Assembly (NCBI RefSeq): GCF_030269925.1
Contig: NC_085107.1
Coordinates: 19,594,001-19,658,000, forward strand
DNA: 64,000 nucleotides
Reading direction: 5' to 3'
Source of the DNA: Bombyx mori
Lineage: Eukaryota; Arthropoda; Insecta; Lepidoptera; Bombycidae
Shown: in pieces, positions 1 to 11,756 of the stretch
How the letters are laid out: the number at the start of each line of letters is the position of its first letter
Numbering within the stretch: position 1 is the first letter of the stretch
Position numbers and translations under genes: made by a program
The notes under the pieces: model-generated
Told to the model about the DNA's origin: nothing
The model's database searches: none
The model's input: the letters and a program-made list of their open reading frames with translations, nothing else

Positions 1-316
1 AAGGTCTCAGTATAGTTACAACGGCTGCCACACGCTTGAAACCGAAACGCATTATTGCTTCGCGGCAGAAATAGGCAGAGCGGTGGTATCTACCCATGTG
101 GACTCACAAGAGGTCTTACCACCAGTAATTACGCAAATTATAATTTTGCGGGTTTGATTTTCATTACACGATGCTATTCCTTCACCGTGGAACTTAATCG
201 TGAACATTTGTTAAGTACGTATTTCATTAGAAAAATTGGTACCCACCTGCGGGATTCGAACACCGTTGCATCGCGAGATACGAATGCACTGGACGTCTTA
301 TCTTTTAGGCCACGGC
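1..316 (-). repeat. Bm1-type tRNA-derived SINE, cut by the window start
   Basis: The SINE reads on the minus strand, with its tRNA-like head at the right. A B-box-like GGTGTTCGAATCCC is visible (in reverse complement) near 250-265 and the A-box side ends near 312. The body continues to base 1, so the A-rich tail lies outside the window. The head resembles a tRNA-Arg gene, which is how this family makes its own RNA polymerase III promoter. Open frames here are non-coding. Confidence 0.8.
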
Positions 317-887
317 GCCTTCCAATCTCCGGGCACACAAAAAAAACTAATTTGCGGTACCATTTTAACGAACGCTTACGGTTGCCAGTGTATTGACAGT
401 GATGTTGTACACGGCGTGGACGTGGTTACGTGCTTGTATGCCAAAACAAATGCAACTCTCGACATAAACAATTTTCATATCCGATCTTGGCACATGTAAA
501 TCCGGGAGCGTTCGCGATCCATCACCAAATTCAGCAATAATTTAGATTTCAGCACACTGAATGCTTTAATAAAAAGGTTTTTACATTTAGATCTACTTTT
601 ACGATTTAATCCTAGGTTATTGTTTTCTTTAAGATGGCGAAACATCATCGAAAGAAGGATAACGGGAGGAGATGGTCACGACCCTCAGACATGAGGAAAG
701 CGGCTCAGGGAGGAAGCATGTTTTCTTTAAGCAGCTTACGAGATGTTGGATATCATTCTTCAGTGACTGTTGAGGTTCACCTATGAACCGATTAGAACGC
801 ATCACGATAGAGATAAACAATAATGGGTAGCAGTGTATTGTGAGCTGCCACTATCCTGCCTTTTCCTACTGCGAAACTCAGTTATAT
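317..887. other. Intergenic; one RTE-like LINE tail fragment
   Basis: Mostly unrecognised AT-rich sequence. About 634-720 (+) matches the 3' end of the RTE-like LINE seen more fully at 21770-22230: both contain GATGGCGAAACATCATC and then a GGAGGAGATGGTC block. I see no gene. Confidence 0.5.
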
Positions 888-900
888 CAATTTAAAGGGT
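888..900. repeat. Target-site duplication, left copy
   Basis: CAATTTAAAGGGT at 888-900 recurs exactly at 1849-1861. It brackets the LINE between them and fixes that element's ends. Confidence 0.9.
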
Positions 901-1848
901 TTTTTTTTTGTCAGGAGGAAATCGCCGGACTTCCGCCCTTTTCTGGGGATACTGGGCGGGGTATGTCAGAGTCGAACTGACTAAAACCTCCTGTCGCTCA
1001 ACAACCAACGTCCAAACCTCGCATGAGACAGAACTCATGACAAGGCAAAGGGGGGAAAGTGAAGCGTTTAGTGCGGAGCACATCTCTCCCATCACCCTCT
1101 CCCTCGGGACGCCGGACTGGCGGTCGTCGGCGCCACGACCACCAGCCCTCTCGGTCGGCAGACTGTCCGAAGCCCACCTAGATGGCGCCGGTTAGAGTGG
1201 GTTACCCTACGGAATACCCCGCTGGGCCAGAACCAGCGTGGGTCGAGGATAGCCGGCCTTCCATCACCCGGATGCTCTTGCGTAAAACGCGTGCAGAGCA
1301 GCTTGCACGTCGTCTTCTTAGGCCCCCCTCGCCGGTCCCCAGACCGACATGTGAGGGGGACCCGAAACACTTAGAGGGCCAGGGCTTGGGCGAGATCCGC
1401 CTCCCTGGCCCCCGCTCGACGGCGGCGGGATTGTGCGTCTCTCACGCGTCCCGCCGCCTCCTTCTGCGAGATGGTGCACTCGCAGAAGTCGAGCATCGCC
1501 TTCCACGACTCGTCGTCGCCGAGCATCGATGCCACAACACTCGGCAACGACAAGTCGGTTCCTATTTTTGCGACGAGGACACGGCGCCACCCCTCCCATG
1601 CGGGGCAGGCGACGAGCGTATGCTCTGCCGTGTCCAAGTCGCAACCACAATGGTGGCACTCTGCCGTCGGCTCGGCTGTGATCCGGTGCAGGAACTCACC
1701 GAAACAACCATGCCCAGTGAGCCTGCGTGAGCCGGAAAGTGAGGCGTCCTCTGTCACGATTCACCCAATCCACAAGGACCGGGCGAATCGCCTCGACGGT
1801 CCTACGACCAGCCGAAGGATCAGCCAGCCGTCTGGACCATGACTCCAG
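901..1848 (-). mobile_element. 5'-truncated R1-type non-LTR retrotransposon, 3' end only
   Basis: On the minus strand this carries the C-terminal tail of a reverse transcriptase, in two frames. The first holds LESWSRRLADPSAGRRTVEA, then a frame change near 1710 leads to GHGCFGEFLHRI and a zinc-binding motif C-H-H-C-G-C-D-L-D-T-A-E-H (about 1610-1650). It ends in SWKAMLDFCE and SQKEAAGRVR before a roughly 470-bp 3' UTR with a short A-tail at 901-910. The tail architecture (GHGCF..YLHR, then CxxC..H) is that of R1/TRAS-like LINEs. The 13-bp duplication on both sides shows target-primed insertion. The same family occurs at 27325 (+) and 62888 (+). The 5' truncation and frame change make it dead. 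Confidence 0.85.
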
Positions 1849-1861
1849 CAATTTAAAGGGT
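1849..1861. repeat. Target-site duplication, right copy
   Basis: Second copy of CAATTTAAAGGGT, identical to 888-900. Confidence 0.9.
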
Positions 1862-2573
1862 AGGACAGTTTTTGTTACAGTACAATTAAGATTTTGATCC
1901 TCTTTCTCAGTAGCAGGCAATAGAACGTGCCCTCTTATTGTCACTGTCAATGAGAAACGGTAACAACTTACCAAATAACTAGATAAGGTGTAGTATCGTT
2001 TTTCGGGTAAGTATCAAAAGTATAGCAGAATCTTTGTTGTGTTTATGAAAACGCTCGATTCAATATAGGACTCTCGTTCGTTTATCAATCTATGGTAAAA
2101 TGATGTACTAATCTTGTTACTACTGGTATTATTATTTTTTGTATTTTAAAAGGCAAAGTTGCCATTTCTTCAAAAAATATATGTATTTTATTTAAAAATT
2201 ATTTTGGAATTATTATTTTCGAGTAAAAAACAACCGAATGGAAATAGCTAAGCGTAGCTTTAGATTACTAAAATCCCGTTCATAATTCAGAGCAGAATTC
2301 GCGGTAACAATTAAAATAGTCAAAGGGATTCCGTAACAAAGCTCGCGGGAATTAAATTACTGGGCGTTCGGTTACCTCGGCAAAACAAAATCCGCTTCAG
2401 TTTGCGGACCATTTTGAAGTTCAGGCATTTTAACTAGCGCACACATATGTACATGCGTTATTAGCTCTAGGGGCTTTGACGGGAACATCGTTGCCTTTGT
2501 AAGCGTTGCATCGACGTTAACACGCGAGCCAACACAATACGATCAAAACTAATTTGATGGTAGACTGATATCA
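1862..2573. other. No gene or repeat recognised
   Basis: AT-rich single-copy-looking sequence. I see no coding exon, known repeat or structured element. Confidence 0.4.
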
Positions 2574-2925
2574 TCTATACATAAAAATAAAATTGGAGTG
2601 TCTGTTTGTAATATTGAAATAGCCTCTTTTTGCTACGTGCATATGAATATATATACGGTACATACACCAAAATAACATTTTTTACAGTTTTTGTCTGTCT
2701 GTCTGTTTGTTCCGGCTAATCTCTGGAACGGCTGGATCGATTTTGGCGGGACTTTCACTGACAGGTAGCTAATGATATAAGGAGTAACTTAGGCTACTTT
2801 TTTTAGACTAGCTTCACCCCGCGACGTCACCCGCAGTACGACAATAACTGCGGGTAACATCGCGGGACTCCACTATCAATAATAAAATTTTATGTTACCG
2901 AAGCGAAGCCAGGGCGGGTCGCTAG
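2574..2925 (+). mobile_element. Non-autonomous Helitron, family A
   Basis: It begins TCTATACATAAAAATAAAAT after an A and ends GGGCGGGTCGCTAG before a T, the Helitron pattern of 5'-TC and 3'-CTAG inserted between A and T. The interior contains a GTCTGTCTGTCTG run and the phrase GGAACGGCTGGATCGATTTT, typical of lepidopteran Helitrons. It is about 90% identical by eye to 12482-12831. There is no coding capacity. Confidence 0.75.
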
Positions 2926-3207
2926 TCTAGAATAAAATTAATAATTATGAAATAATGTAATTACACAATAAAGATGTAATTCGAATCGGCTAATCGAGAT
3001 TTTAAGGCTTTGGAATGAGACATCATAACCCATTAGAGCAGTGTGATGTACGAGGTATGTATATCTTCACTACGATATAAATTTCGTAAGCACATGAAGT
3101 TAACATTGAAATGCTTTTATTACCCCATTTCAGAGCCATTGGAAGCTGCTAGATCTAATGCTAGCAGCGGCCACTTTACAGGTCACCATACTCATAATAC
3201 TTTTTAA
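2926..3207. other. No feature recognised
   Basis: Short AT-rich spacer between a Helitron and a SINE. Confidence 0.4.
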
Positions 3208-3440
3208 TGGTGGTAGAACCTCTTGTGAGTCCGCACGGGTAAGTACCACCACCTCGCCTATTTCTGTCGTGAAGCAGTAATGCGTTTCGGTTTGAAGGGT
3301 GGGACAGCCGTTGTAATTTTACTTAGACCTTAGAACTTGTATCTCAAGGTGGGTGGCGCATTTACGTTGTAGATATCTATGGGCTCCAGTAATTACTTAA
3401 CCCCAGGTGGGCTGTGAGCTCGTCCGCCCATGTGTATGTA
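3208..3440 (+). repeat. Bm1-type SINE, headless, plus orientation
   Basis: Starts at GGTGGTAGAACCTCTTGTGA and runs to the GTGAGCTCGTCCGCCCAT tail. The tRNA-like head is missing. The start falls at the same internal point as several other copies in the window. Confidence 0.8.
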
Positions 3441-3970
3441 ATGACAAATTGTACTAAGTTTGATCATTTAAAAACCGTCTTCGGGGCAATCATATTGTAG
3501 GTACCAAAATGCAGTTTCTCTTATTTAAATAGATCAGGGATGGGACAGCTTCAACCTAATGTCTCAAAGTTCATATAATTCGATTAAAAAAAACGATATA
3601 TCCAAAACTGATTTAAATATAACATAAAAGAAACTTCATTTCCTATTCATATTATTTCGAAACTAAGTCATACTAGCTTTAATTAATTTCTGTCATCGGT
3701 TTTAGGAAACGTGGTCCCGAGTTGCGGTCGGGTATGCTCACTGGCGTGATGCCTCGTCCCGAGTATGAAATTGCTTCAAGCGAAATTGTTATTTTGCTAA
3801 CTAAAATGGATATTCAAACTGATTTAGTTTCGAGAATGAGTTTGGTTTAACGTTTCTGATTCGAAAATCATATTATTTGTTTGTTTAATCATGTGGTATA
3901 CCACAAATAAGCTTATATGATGATAGTACCTAAAATCCTAATAATAATATTTGAGAAAATCCAAAAAAAA
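3441..3970. other. No feature recognised
   Basis: AT-rich sequence with no recognisable exon or repeat. Confidence 0.4.
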
Positions 3971-4128
3971 AGCCCGCTGAGTTTGTTTCGTCGGTTCTTC
4001 TCAGGACTGTGGCTTTTTTTGGAACCGGTGGTAGAGTTAACATTTTCATTTATATTTTGACATTCAACAAGTGTTTTTTTGATGACATCCAAGTTGAAGT
4101 AAATGATTCTGAATTTGAATTTGAATCG
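3971..4128 (+). repeat. LINE 3'-tail repeat, family D
   Basis: Begins AGCCCGCTGAGTTTGTTTCG, contains GAACCGGTGGTAGAGTTAAC and ends in a GAATTTGAATTTGAAT simple tail. The same sequence occurs inverted at 57713-57818, inside NPRL2 intron 4. The layout, a conserved body with a short-period tail, suggests the 3' end of a non-LTR retrotransposon. The clade is not assigned. Confidence 0.6.
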
Positions 4129-4210
4129 TCTGACATTTCACTTCACACCGCGAAAAGAACCTCAAAGGCAAGAAGACACAGAAAGGCGGTATCATTATGT
4201 TAGTAAGTTA

Positions 4211-4406
4211 GTATGTAACGGAATCTTTGAACATGATTTTGATCTCCTTCAAAACGTCAGATTAACTCGAAATTTGATATACTTATTAAGGACCGATGAC
4301 ATTTCAATATTAAAAAAAAAATTGAAATAATTGAAATTCAACTAAAAAATTATAGGTAAATAATATGAAAAATAAAAAAAAAACTAACAAAATACGCTTT
4401 TATAGA
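4211..4406 (+). repeat. Dispersed repeat, family E
   Basis: Contains TAACGGAATCTTTGAACATG and GGACCGATGACATTTCAATA followed by an A/T-rich end with AATACGCTTTTATAG. An inverted copy lies at 37078-37290. No coding potential, and family identity is unknown. Confidence 0.55.
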
Positions 4407-4937
4407 AAATTATTATTGAAGATATGTTCCCTGATCGATTTAAAAGAAGATTCCTATGAGTGCGCCGCGCCATTAAGAAGTTACCATAGACTGAAATCAC
4501 CAAAATATCAGCGTTACGTCATTAATTGCAATTATTTTTTTATATTCTTGTCTATAGATGTACTAGTATTGGCTTATATACATATAAATAGCTACAACAA
4601 CTGTACATGTTCCGACGCAATCAGATAAAAGACACGCAAACATGCATAGGACATGTCAATACAAACAAACAAATATTATTTTTTACTTACTTTAAAAAAA
4701 CGATAGCGGTGTCCTTTCTAATATATAATATGATAACAGTTTCATTATACAACTTCATTTTGAAGCAAACGTGCCTACGTTTGCAGCTAAAACGTATTCC
4801 GGTGAGGTTGCATTTTCCCGGTGTTCGACATTGACTGGTAAGTGGAATACAGTAAGCCAGGTTTGAAAAATTGTTTTTCACCGAACAATTTACTATATTG
4901 TAGTTGAAGAAGAGCACGCTAATACTAAAATTGTTGT
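4407..4937. other. No feature recognised
   Basis: AT-rich; the open frames have no recognisable motifs. Confidence 0.4.
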
Positions 4938-5174
4938 TGGTGGTAGGGCCTCTTGTGAGTCCGCGCGGGTGGGTACTACCACCTTGCCTATTTCTGCCGT
5001 GCAGCATTGCGGTTCGGTTTCTAGGGTGGGGCACCCGTTGTAACTATACTTGAGACCTTAGAACTTATATTTCAAGGTGGGTGGCGCATTTACGTTGTAG
5101 ATGTTTATGGGCTCCAGTAACCACTTAACTCCAGGTGGGCTGTGAGCTGGTCCAACCACCGAGGCAAAAAAAAA
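4938..5174 (+). repeat. Bm1-type SINE, headless, plus orientation
   Basis: From GGTGGTAGGGCCTCTTGTGA to an A-rich tail near 5165-5174. It starts at the same internal boundary as the copies at 3208 and 13628. Confidence 0.8.
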
Positions 5175-5868
5175 GATATATATGAGAACATGACCGCGGG
5201 CAGCAAAAAAGGCTCTATTGTCAGAATTAGTCAGAAGTAAAAGTTTATTCCACGATGCCATTCCTTCGTTGTCGATGTAGGTACTCATTTATTTAGAAAA
5301 ATAGATATCTGCCTTCATGGTGTGACCAGAAACATATGCATCTCACTTGAGTACACCGTATTATTGCGTATTAAACATTTTGTATCCTTCACAACTTATT
5401 CCCAGTAAAAAATTTTTTTCAATTTTTAATTGTCACAATATAGGAATAGGACACATGTAGGAATGTGATAATATATATGCAAGTATTCTCGCAGAACAAG
5501 GAACCGGATAGAATGCGGATGATGTCTTTATCACAGGCTTGTTGCATAACGACGGTCGATGACCCCCCACCCTGCAGCATCCGACCACGGCCTGTGAGTG
5601 CCTAACGTGAAATTTCTGAACACTAAAATGTAATTACGCACGTTGATCGCTTACTTCGTATGTCGAGCGAAAGGTTTTTGTGTAAGATGCATTTTTAAAA
5701 TTGGTAAGTGTAATAATACATTTTTAATTAAAATGGACTAAAGTAGTATTTATTACATGAATTATAAAGCAGTACGATTCTAATAATTGTGTATATAAGT
5801 ATACATGTATTGTTTTGCGTGTATACGAAATTTGGAAATGATTGCCTATATGGCTTTAAATTTACTTA
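5175..5868. other. No feature recognised
   Basis: AT-rich sequence without recognisable exons or repeats. Confidence 0.4.
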
Positions 5869-6288
5869 TCTATATATTAATACGTGAAGCAAAAACTATG
5901 TATCCCTTTTTACGAAAATTCCGCGGACGGAGGAGTATGAAATTTTCCACACTTATAGAGAATATAGAGAAGAAGTGCACAATGCTAATATTTTTTTTAA
6001 ATGATGCATAAAAGATACATTAAATCAATAAAGAAAACATTATACACACTACATACCATGTTTTTGACGCACACACGCATGCATACTATTTATTGTCAAA
6101 CTTTTGTTCTCGACGTCAACAGACGTCAAATTGAGAATAGATTAAATATTGTTTGTCTGTTAATATTTTTTATAGTGTAGTCTTGGCGAAATTTGTGATT
6201 ATAGAAGTATAAAATACAATCATAATAGTGTACAAACTTACAATTCCAATTAATTATAGTCGAATTTCTACTACTGCGGGACCTCTAG
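5869..6288 (+). mobile_element. Non-autonomous Helitron, family C
   Basis: Starts TCTATATATTAATACGTGAA and ends GACCTCTAG before T. The terminal stem seen intact in the copy at 40361 (GTAGTCGAA/TTCGACTAC) is degraded here. It shares the block GCGGACGGAGGAGTATGAAA and the rest of its length with 6521-6939 and 40361-40790. Confidence 0.7.
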
Positions 6289-6520
6289 TTTATTGTTATA
6301 TCGCGTTAAGTTTCTATTCACATCTGTCTCTTCAAGACATTTTATCTGAATAATATGAAAAACATGCGTAACATGACTCACGGATAACTACGGAAGTTTT
6401 TAATGATTACTACGTACATTATGGAAATAAGGCACTTTGTACAAGACCACGGTGTTGTCTCTGCTACCACCGTTGAATCACTTTCATTCAAATGAATTTT
6501 GAACACACGTTTATTAGCAA

Positions 6521-6939
6521 TCTGTATATTAATACGTGAAGTAAAAACTTTGTAAGTACCCCTTTTTACGAAAATTGCGCGGACGGAGGAGTATAAAATT
6601 TCCCACACTCACAGAGAATAGAGAGAAGGAGTGCAGAATGCTGTTTTTTTAAATCGTGCCTAAAAATACATTAAAGTGATAAAAAAAACTTGACATGCAC
6701 TACCATGTGTTTGACACACACGGGCATATATTATACTAATTTGTTTATAGTTACAGCCTGTGGTCAAATTGAGAATAATAATTAATATTGTTTGTCTATA
6801 ATATTTATTTGTCTATTGTGTAGCCTTGGCGAAATCTGTGATTATAGAAGTATATTCTTTAACAATAGAACCATGATAATGTTCAAACTTATAATTTCAA
6901 TTATTTATGTTCAAATTTCGACAATTGAGCGACCACTAG
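6521..6939 (+). mobile_element. Non-autonomous Helitron, family C
   Basis: Second direct copy, 419 bp, only 232 bp downstream of the first. It ends GAGCGACCACTAG before T and contains GCGCGGACGGAGGAGTATAA. Non-coding. Confidence 0.7.
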
Positions 6940-7821
6940 TAAAATTAAACTTACATTGCTAAATAAATGATCAACTCACTTACCTATGCCTATCATTTAA
7001 ATGTTTCGTTTTGGGAAATAAAATAGGCGTTATTATAATACAAAACAAGTCAAGTCTTTGACCAATGTCTCTAAAGGGACGTAAAACTTAACTATAGGGA
7101 GAACACAATCTCTCCTACATTAAAGTCATTATCTTTGTTACAATATTAGAAACTAGCGCTAACCTGCAAATCAGAGGTCAACGACACGATTCGTTTACAC
7201 TGTGTATCTTGTCAGTTGAGGAGCGGTTGCAATAATTTAACATTACACACAATTGTTGAGGAGACAGCTGATAGACTATCAGTCGGCATTAGGTAATTGG
7301 TCATCGCAGTCGAGGGCAATGCCTTGTTTATTGTATAGTATTATGTTGCCAATCTATAAAGGTGTACAAGAAATTCGGTATTACATCATAATATATCAAT
7401 AATTTATCGATCAATATATCCTCATATCTACCTAAATTAATATAAAACGCAGTATTCGCTTTGCCTGTATCAGAACTCGGATACTATTGTAGCAAAATTG
7501 CGTAAGAAAAAATAGACTAAACCTATTCACGTAATACTTTGGCAAATATTGAGAAGTAATATCGTAAGAAACCGAAATTGGAACACGAAGTAAAAGCTTT
7601 GTGCGGAGAAATCCTGTGATATTAACCGACTTGTTTTGAGCAAATCTACCTGATGGTGCCTTCAAATTGTATTATTTTAATTAAAGTTCTTAATAATGAA
7701 ATACTTAGGTCATCGTAGCTAAAAGGGTAAGTCACTAAGCGATATAATTATAACCTAGTTCAAGACCTGCAGGCTGGTACCAATATTTCCAAATAAATAT
7801 CGCACATGCGTTCGCCAACAG
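6940..7821. other. No feature recognised
   Basis: About 880 bp of AT-rich sequence in which I recognise no exon or repeat. Confidence 0.4.
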
Positions 7822-8072
7822 CTTTTTTTTTTTATTATTGCCTAGGTGGGTGGACGAGCTCACAGCCCACCTGATGTTAAGTGGTTACTGGAGCCCATGG
7901 ACATCTACAACGTAAATGCGCCACCCACCTTGAGATATAAGTTCTAAGATCTCAGTATAGTTACAACGCCTACCCCACCCTTCAAACCGAAACGCATTAC
8001 TGCTTCACGGCAGAAATAGGCAGGGCGGTGGTACCTACCCGCGCGGACTCACAAGAGGTCCTACCACCAGTA
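7822..8072 (-). repeat. Bm1-type SINE, headless, minus orientation
   Basis: Poly-T at 7823-7832 is the A-tail of the minus-strand element. The body ends at CTACCACCAGTAA near 8072, the recurrent headless boundary. Confidence 0.8.
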
Positions 8073-8142
8073 AGCTTCCACGGATAGCATCGTATAATTA
8101 AAATCTAAGACGCAAGAATTACAATTTACCTAATTTATGGTT

Positions 8143-8450
8143 TACGCCACCTGTGAACTCGCACGGATAGGTATCACCACCTTGTCTTTTTCTGCCGTGA
8201 AACAGTAATGTGTTTTGGTTTGAAGGGTGAGGCATCCGTTGTACTGTTAAAAGTGTGAGACCTTACAACTCATGTCTCAAGGTGGGTGGCGGCATTTAAC
8301 TTGCCGATGACCACCCAGCTAAGAAAAAAATACCTTTTTGCGTAATAGCTGGTGAAGTGGTATAGCTCGCATGGGTAAGTATCAACATTCTGCCTTTTCT
8401 TAACCGTGAAACACTGTGACTTGAAACGACGTGGGCAGCCGTTGCACAAT
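8143..8450 (+). repeat. Old diverged Bm1 fragments
   Basis: 8143-8330 aligns in plus orientation with the Bm1 body (TATCACCACCTTGTCTTTTT, then CATGTCTCAAGGTGGGTGGC), but the region before the tail is deleted. A second, worse-preserved piece follows at about 8350-8450. These look clearly older than neighbouring copies. Confidence 0.5.
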
Positions 8451-8601
8451 GAAATAAGTACTTGGACCACACGTGTGAAGTCGGGAAGGTATTCACATTG
8501 CGATGTGCCTACGAACATTCGGAAAACAATTTAAAATAATGTGAAACGCGAACTCGATCCGTCGATAATTTTTATAATTGCTATTTTATTATTTGAACGT
8601 T

Positions 8602-8702
8602 AGGCAGCGGCTTGGCTCAGCCTCAAGAATTGAAGAAGTCCATGGGCGACTCACCATCAGATGAGCCGTATGTTCGCTGGCATATAAGGGCAATGAAAAA
8701 AA
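8602..8702 (+). repeat. Retrotransposon tail repeat (GGCAGCGGCTTGGCT family)
   Basis: AGGCAGCGGCTTGGCT, then AGTCCATGGGCGACTCACCA, ending in GGGCAATG and an A-run. It matches the tail at 21424-21536. It is a very common lepidopteran retrotransposon 3' end; the parent element is not identified. Confidence 0.55.
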
Positions 8703-8839
8703 AGATTGCATTGTAAGAATGTAAATTTAACTATTCTATTCAGTTTCCATTCATCCGGACGTGTTGAAGAAGTTTTAGAAAAGCGTAATATTCAGGAGCC
8801 AATCATTATCTTATACCTTTAAATGAGCAATTCTTGTAT

Positions 8840-9117
8840 TAAGTATATATATATATAATCTAAACCTCGAAAACGGGTTTAACGATTTTCATAAAATTTA
8901 GTATACCGGGGATTTCGGGGGCGATAAATCGAGCTACGAGTTATTTTCAGAAAATGTTGTTTTATTCGCGTTTTCAATAATCAACTCTTCCCGACATCTA
9001 TTGGCGAATAATAATACTATTTTTCTTAATTGAGGGCAACTAACCGCTTTAAAGACAAAAGAAGATGGCGTTATCAAAAAAAAAAAAAAAAACGAGCAAA
9101 GCTCGGTCATCACCTAG
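8840..9117 (+). mobile_element. Probable non-autonomous Helitron, family B
   Basis: The 3' end is a stem-loop CGAG-CAAAG-CTCG (about 9093-9105) followed by GTCATCACCTAG before T, a Helitron terminus. The 5' end is uncertain because the region near 8840-8862 is a TA-repeat. CGAAAACGGGTTTAACGATT lies inside. Confidence 0.55.
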
Positions 9118-10628
9118 TTTTTGTAATACATTTAATTATTTTAAGATAATATTTCTTTTGTTTTTTAAAGAGAAACGATCCAAGTAGCACTGATTCTCTG
9201 CATGAATAACAGGCAGGATGTTATGTGGGGGCTGAGGGCTCGATAAGTGCTGGACCTATTTTTAGTACACAATGCCCTTAATAAGCACTGGCAGGGCGTT
9301 AGCTCGCTTTTGTACAAATACCATGCGACCGAGTAATTTTTGTTGAAAGTCGAAAGCTCTTTGAATGTTGAAAGGCGATCTCACCGCTTATAAATAAAGA
9401 GGTTCGTCGTCATAACAACGTAATTATTAATGTCTCCCAAATACAAAAATAAGATTGGAATTTTACAAAATTACTCTACCATTAATAAAATGCTTTATAA
9501 AGAAACAAAATTGCTATAATTTTTAATTGCGTTAAACTCATTATACCTAACTTCGTATATTAACGATTAAAGAAATTTGTGTAAAATATTACCCATAATA
9601 CTTTCTATAAATACTATAAAATAAACAAGGTGATTTTGCAGTAAGTTTCGCGTTACAATATTCGCTGGTAAAATTTACTTATTTTATTAATTATTATTTA
9701 AAAATTATTATTTAAATTATTGTTAAAAATTATTAATTATCAAGATAATAAACTATCTTAAGCTATTCATTAGATTCGTATTCTATAAATGTAATTATCG
9801 AATTATTTATTAAGTACGAGTAGTTACATTTATTATTTAAATTTATTTTAATTAAAAAGAAGAAAGAATAAGAAAATGTAGCAGTTGAGCGGAGGCTGCC
9901 ACCAAAACTGCAACATCGAACTCAAACAGACGGCTTATATCTACGTATATGTAACCATAGATAGTACACCAGCAACTTACCACCCCTACCATATTCAGTA
10001 GGGAGCTTATGCCCGGGTAGACGGGTTCGCCCCGAGGCACGTTCCGTGCCCCCGTAAGGGTGCACGACGACCCGTGATAATAATTTCGTGACGAGACAAT
10101 TTATGATTCTTCACTGCGTATGTATTCAGATTTATGTATTTGATCTTTAATTAAAATCAAATCTTAAATCTGTTTACGCAACTAGACCTTACAGCCCAGT
10201 GACAAAATCTGTATTTAAATCAATTCGTTTTATTATTCAGATGCAAAAAAAAGCTTTCTCATGCAATACTTTTTATTAAGCGTGTCCGATAAACCAGTGC
10301 GCCCAAAACCCGCATTGTACAGTGTTGAACGCGTTGTCGTCGCCGGCCGTGGTCCTAATGTCCGTGCCCGCGAGTGTGGGTAATTGATAACTTTGGTTTG
10401 TTTTTCTAAGCGTTCATTTCTCGATCACGAACCGTTCAGTTGTTACGTAAACAGTCGCTTGTTTGACTCACAGACGGCTTGGCCGGTGCCTGACTCAACG
10501 TGCATTTTAGTTGGTTTAACTTTACAGCCAATTGTTTCGGAGCCCTTTCCAAAATATACAATTGATTGCATGAATGGCTGGTTTTTTTTTGTCAATTTTG
10601 TATATGGTACTACTACGGTTGTATAACT
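9118..10628. other. AT-rich intergenic stretch, no gene recognised
   Basis: Includes an extremely AT-rich segment at 9650-9860 built of short TTATTA/AATTAT words. A short GC-rich patch at about 10010-10075 (GCCCGGGTAGACGGGTTCGC onward) contrasts with its surroundings and could be a retrotransposon scrap. I cannot assign it. Confidence 0.4.
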
Positions 10629-11066
10629 ATTTTTTTTATTGCTTTGATGGATGGACGAGCTCACAGCCCACCTGGTGTTAAGTGGCTACTGGAACCTATA
10701 GACATTTACAACGTAAATGCGCTACCCACCTTGAGATATAAGTTCTAAGATCTCAGTATAGTTACAACGGCTGCCCTACCCTTCAGACCGAAACGCACTA
10801 TTGCTTCACGGCAGAAATAGGCAGGGCGGTGGTACCTACCCGTGCGGACTCCCAAGAGGTCCTACCACCAGTGTTTACGCAAATTATAATTTTGCGGGTT
10901 TGATTTTTATTACACGATGTTATTCCTTCACCGTGGAAATCAATCGTGAATATTTGTTGAGTACGTATTTCAATAGAAAAATTGGTACCCGCCTGCGGGA
11001 CTCGAACACCGGTGCATCGCTGCATACGAATGCACCGGACGTCTTATCCTTTAGGCCACGACCACT
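10629..11066 (-). repeat. Full-length Bm1-type SINE with tRNA-like head
   Basis: Minus orientation. The A-tail is the T-run at 10631-10638 and the tRNA-like head lies at about 10985-11066. Reversed, the head contains an A-box region TGGCCTAAAGGATAAGACG (11045-11063) and a B-box GGTGTTCGAGTCCC (near 10998-11011), both close to a tRNA-Arg gene. With 39097-39541 it is one of the best-preserved complete copies. Confidence 0.85.
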
Positions 11067-11756
11067 TTAGTTTCGCAAATTGAGAATAGAAATATAAAAC
11101 TTTGAAAATTTTGAAATATTTCAATGAAAATATAAGTATTTTACTTTCTAAGTGTTCAAAGTAATATTTCATTACATCATTTGTAAGATTAAATTAATGA
11201 AAACAGAATCGTGACTTGAATAGTGACGAAAAACTTTCAATTCAAACGATTTAAATTTAAAAAGTCAAAAAGAAATCTTTTGAATGATTTGAAAAGTTAA
11301 CTCTGTGCTTTTATCTTTTGAAAATTTTATCAAAAGGCCTCAGATTGCTTTGAGGTGCCAGATCTTGAGCCAACATGTAGTCTAAAAGGCTATCATGATA
11401 TTTTAGTCCTTTTTTGTTATGGAAACATAGCCCGTCCATAAAAAAAGCATTCTAATTTACAGAATAAATGGAAATGTCAGAGAATTTTCTCTTAACCAAT
11501 TTCAAGAGCATTTTCTAAACGTCAGACAGGAGAACAGCTGTCGTTTGCTTCCGTGGACTCCGGACCGCGAGGTCCAATCGTCCTTTTTTTCTTTTTCTAA
11601 CATCTATTTAGGAATTAACAAAATAAACTTCTGATTAAATCGTGTTATTTTAAACTATAATATCGTATCAGCTGAGGGAAATGGGTGTGTAATTTAGATT
11701 TCTTACACATCACCCCTGTTAAAGATCTCTGAAAGTAGAGTAGCAGAGAGAGAGAG
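11067..11756. other. No feature recognised
   Basis: AT-rich sequence; a GAGAGAGAGAG run lies at about 11745-11756. No gene. Confidence 0.4.

Noticed and set aside
1182..1730. Plus-strand open frame of about 180 residues
   Set aside because: It is the antisense shadow of the R1-type LINE coding tail, which reads on the minus strand with a zinc motif.
10985..11066. tRNA-Arg gene
   Set aside because: It is the tRNA-like head of a full-length Bm1. The same head occurs at 1-316 and 39541 with the same body attached.
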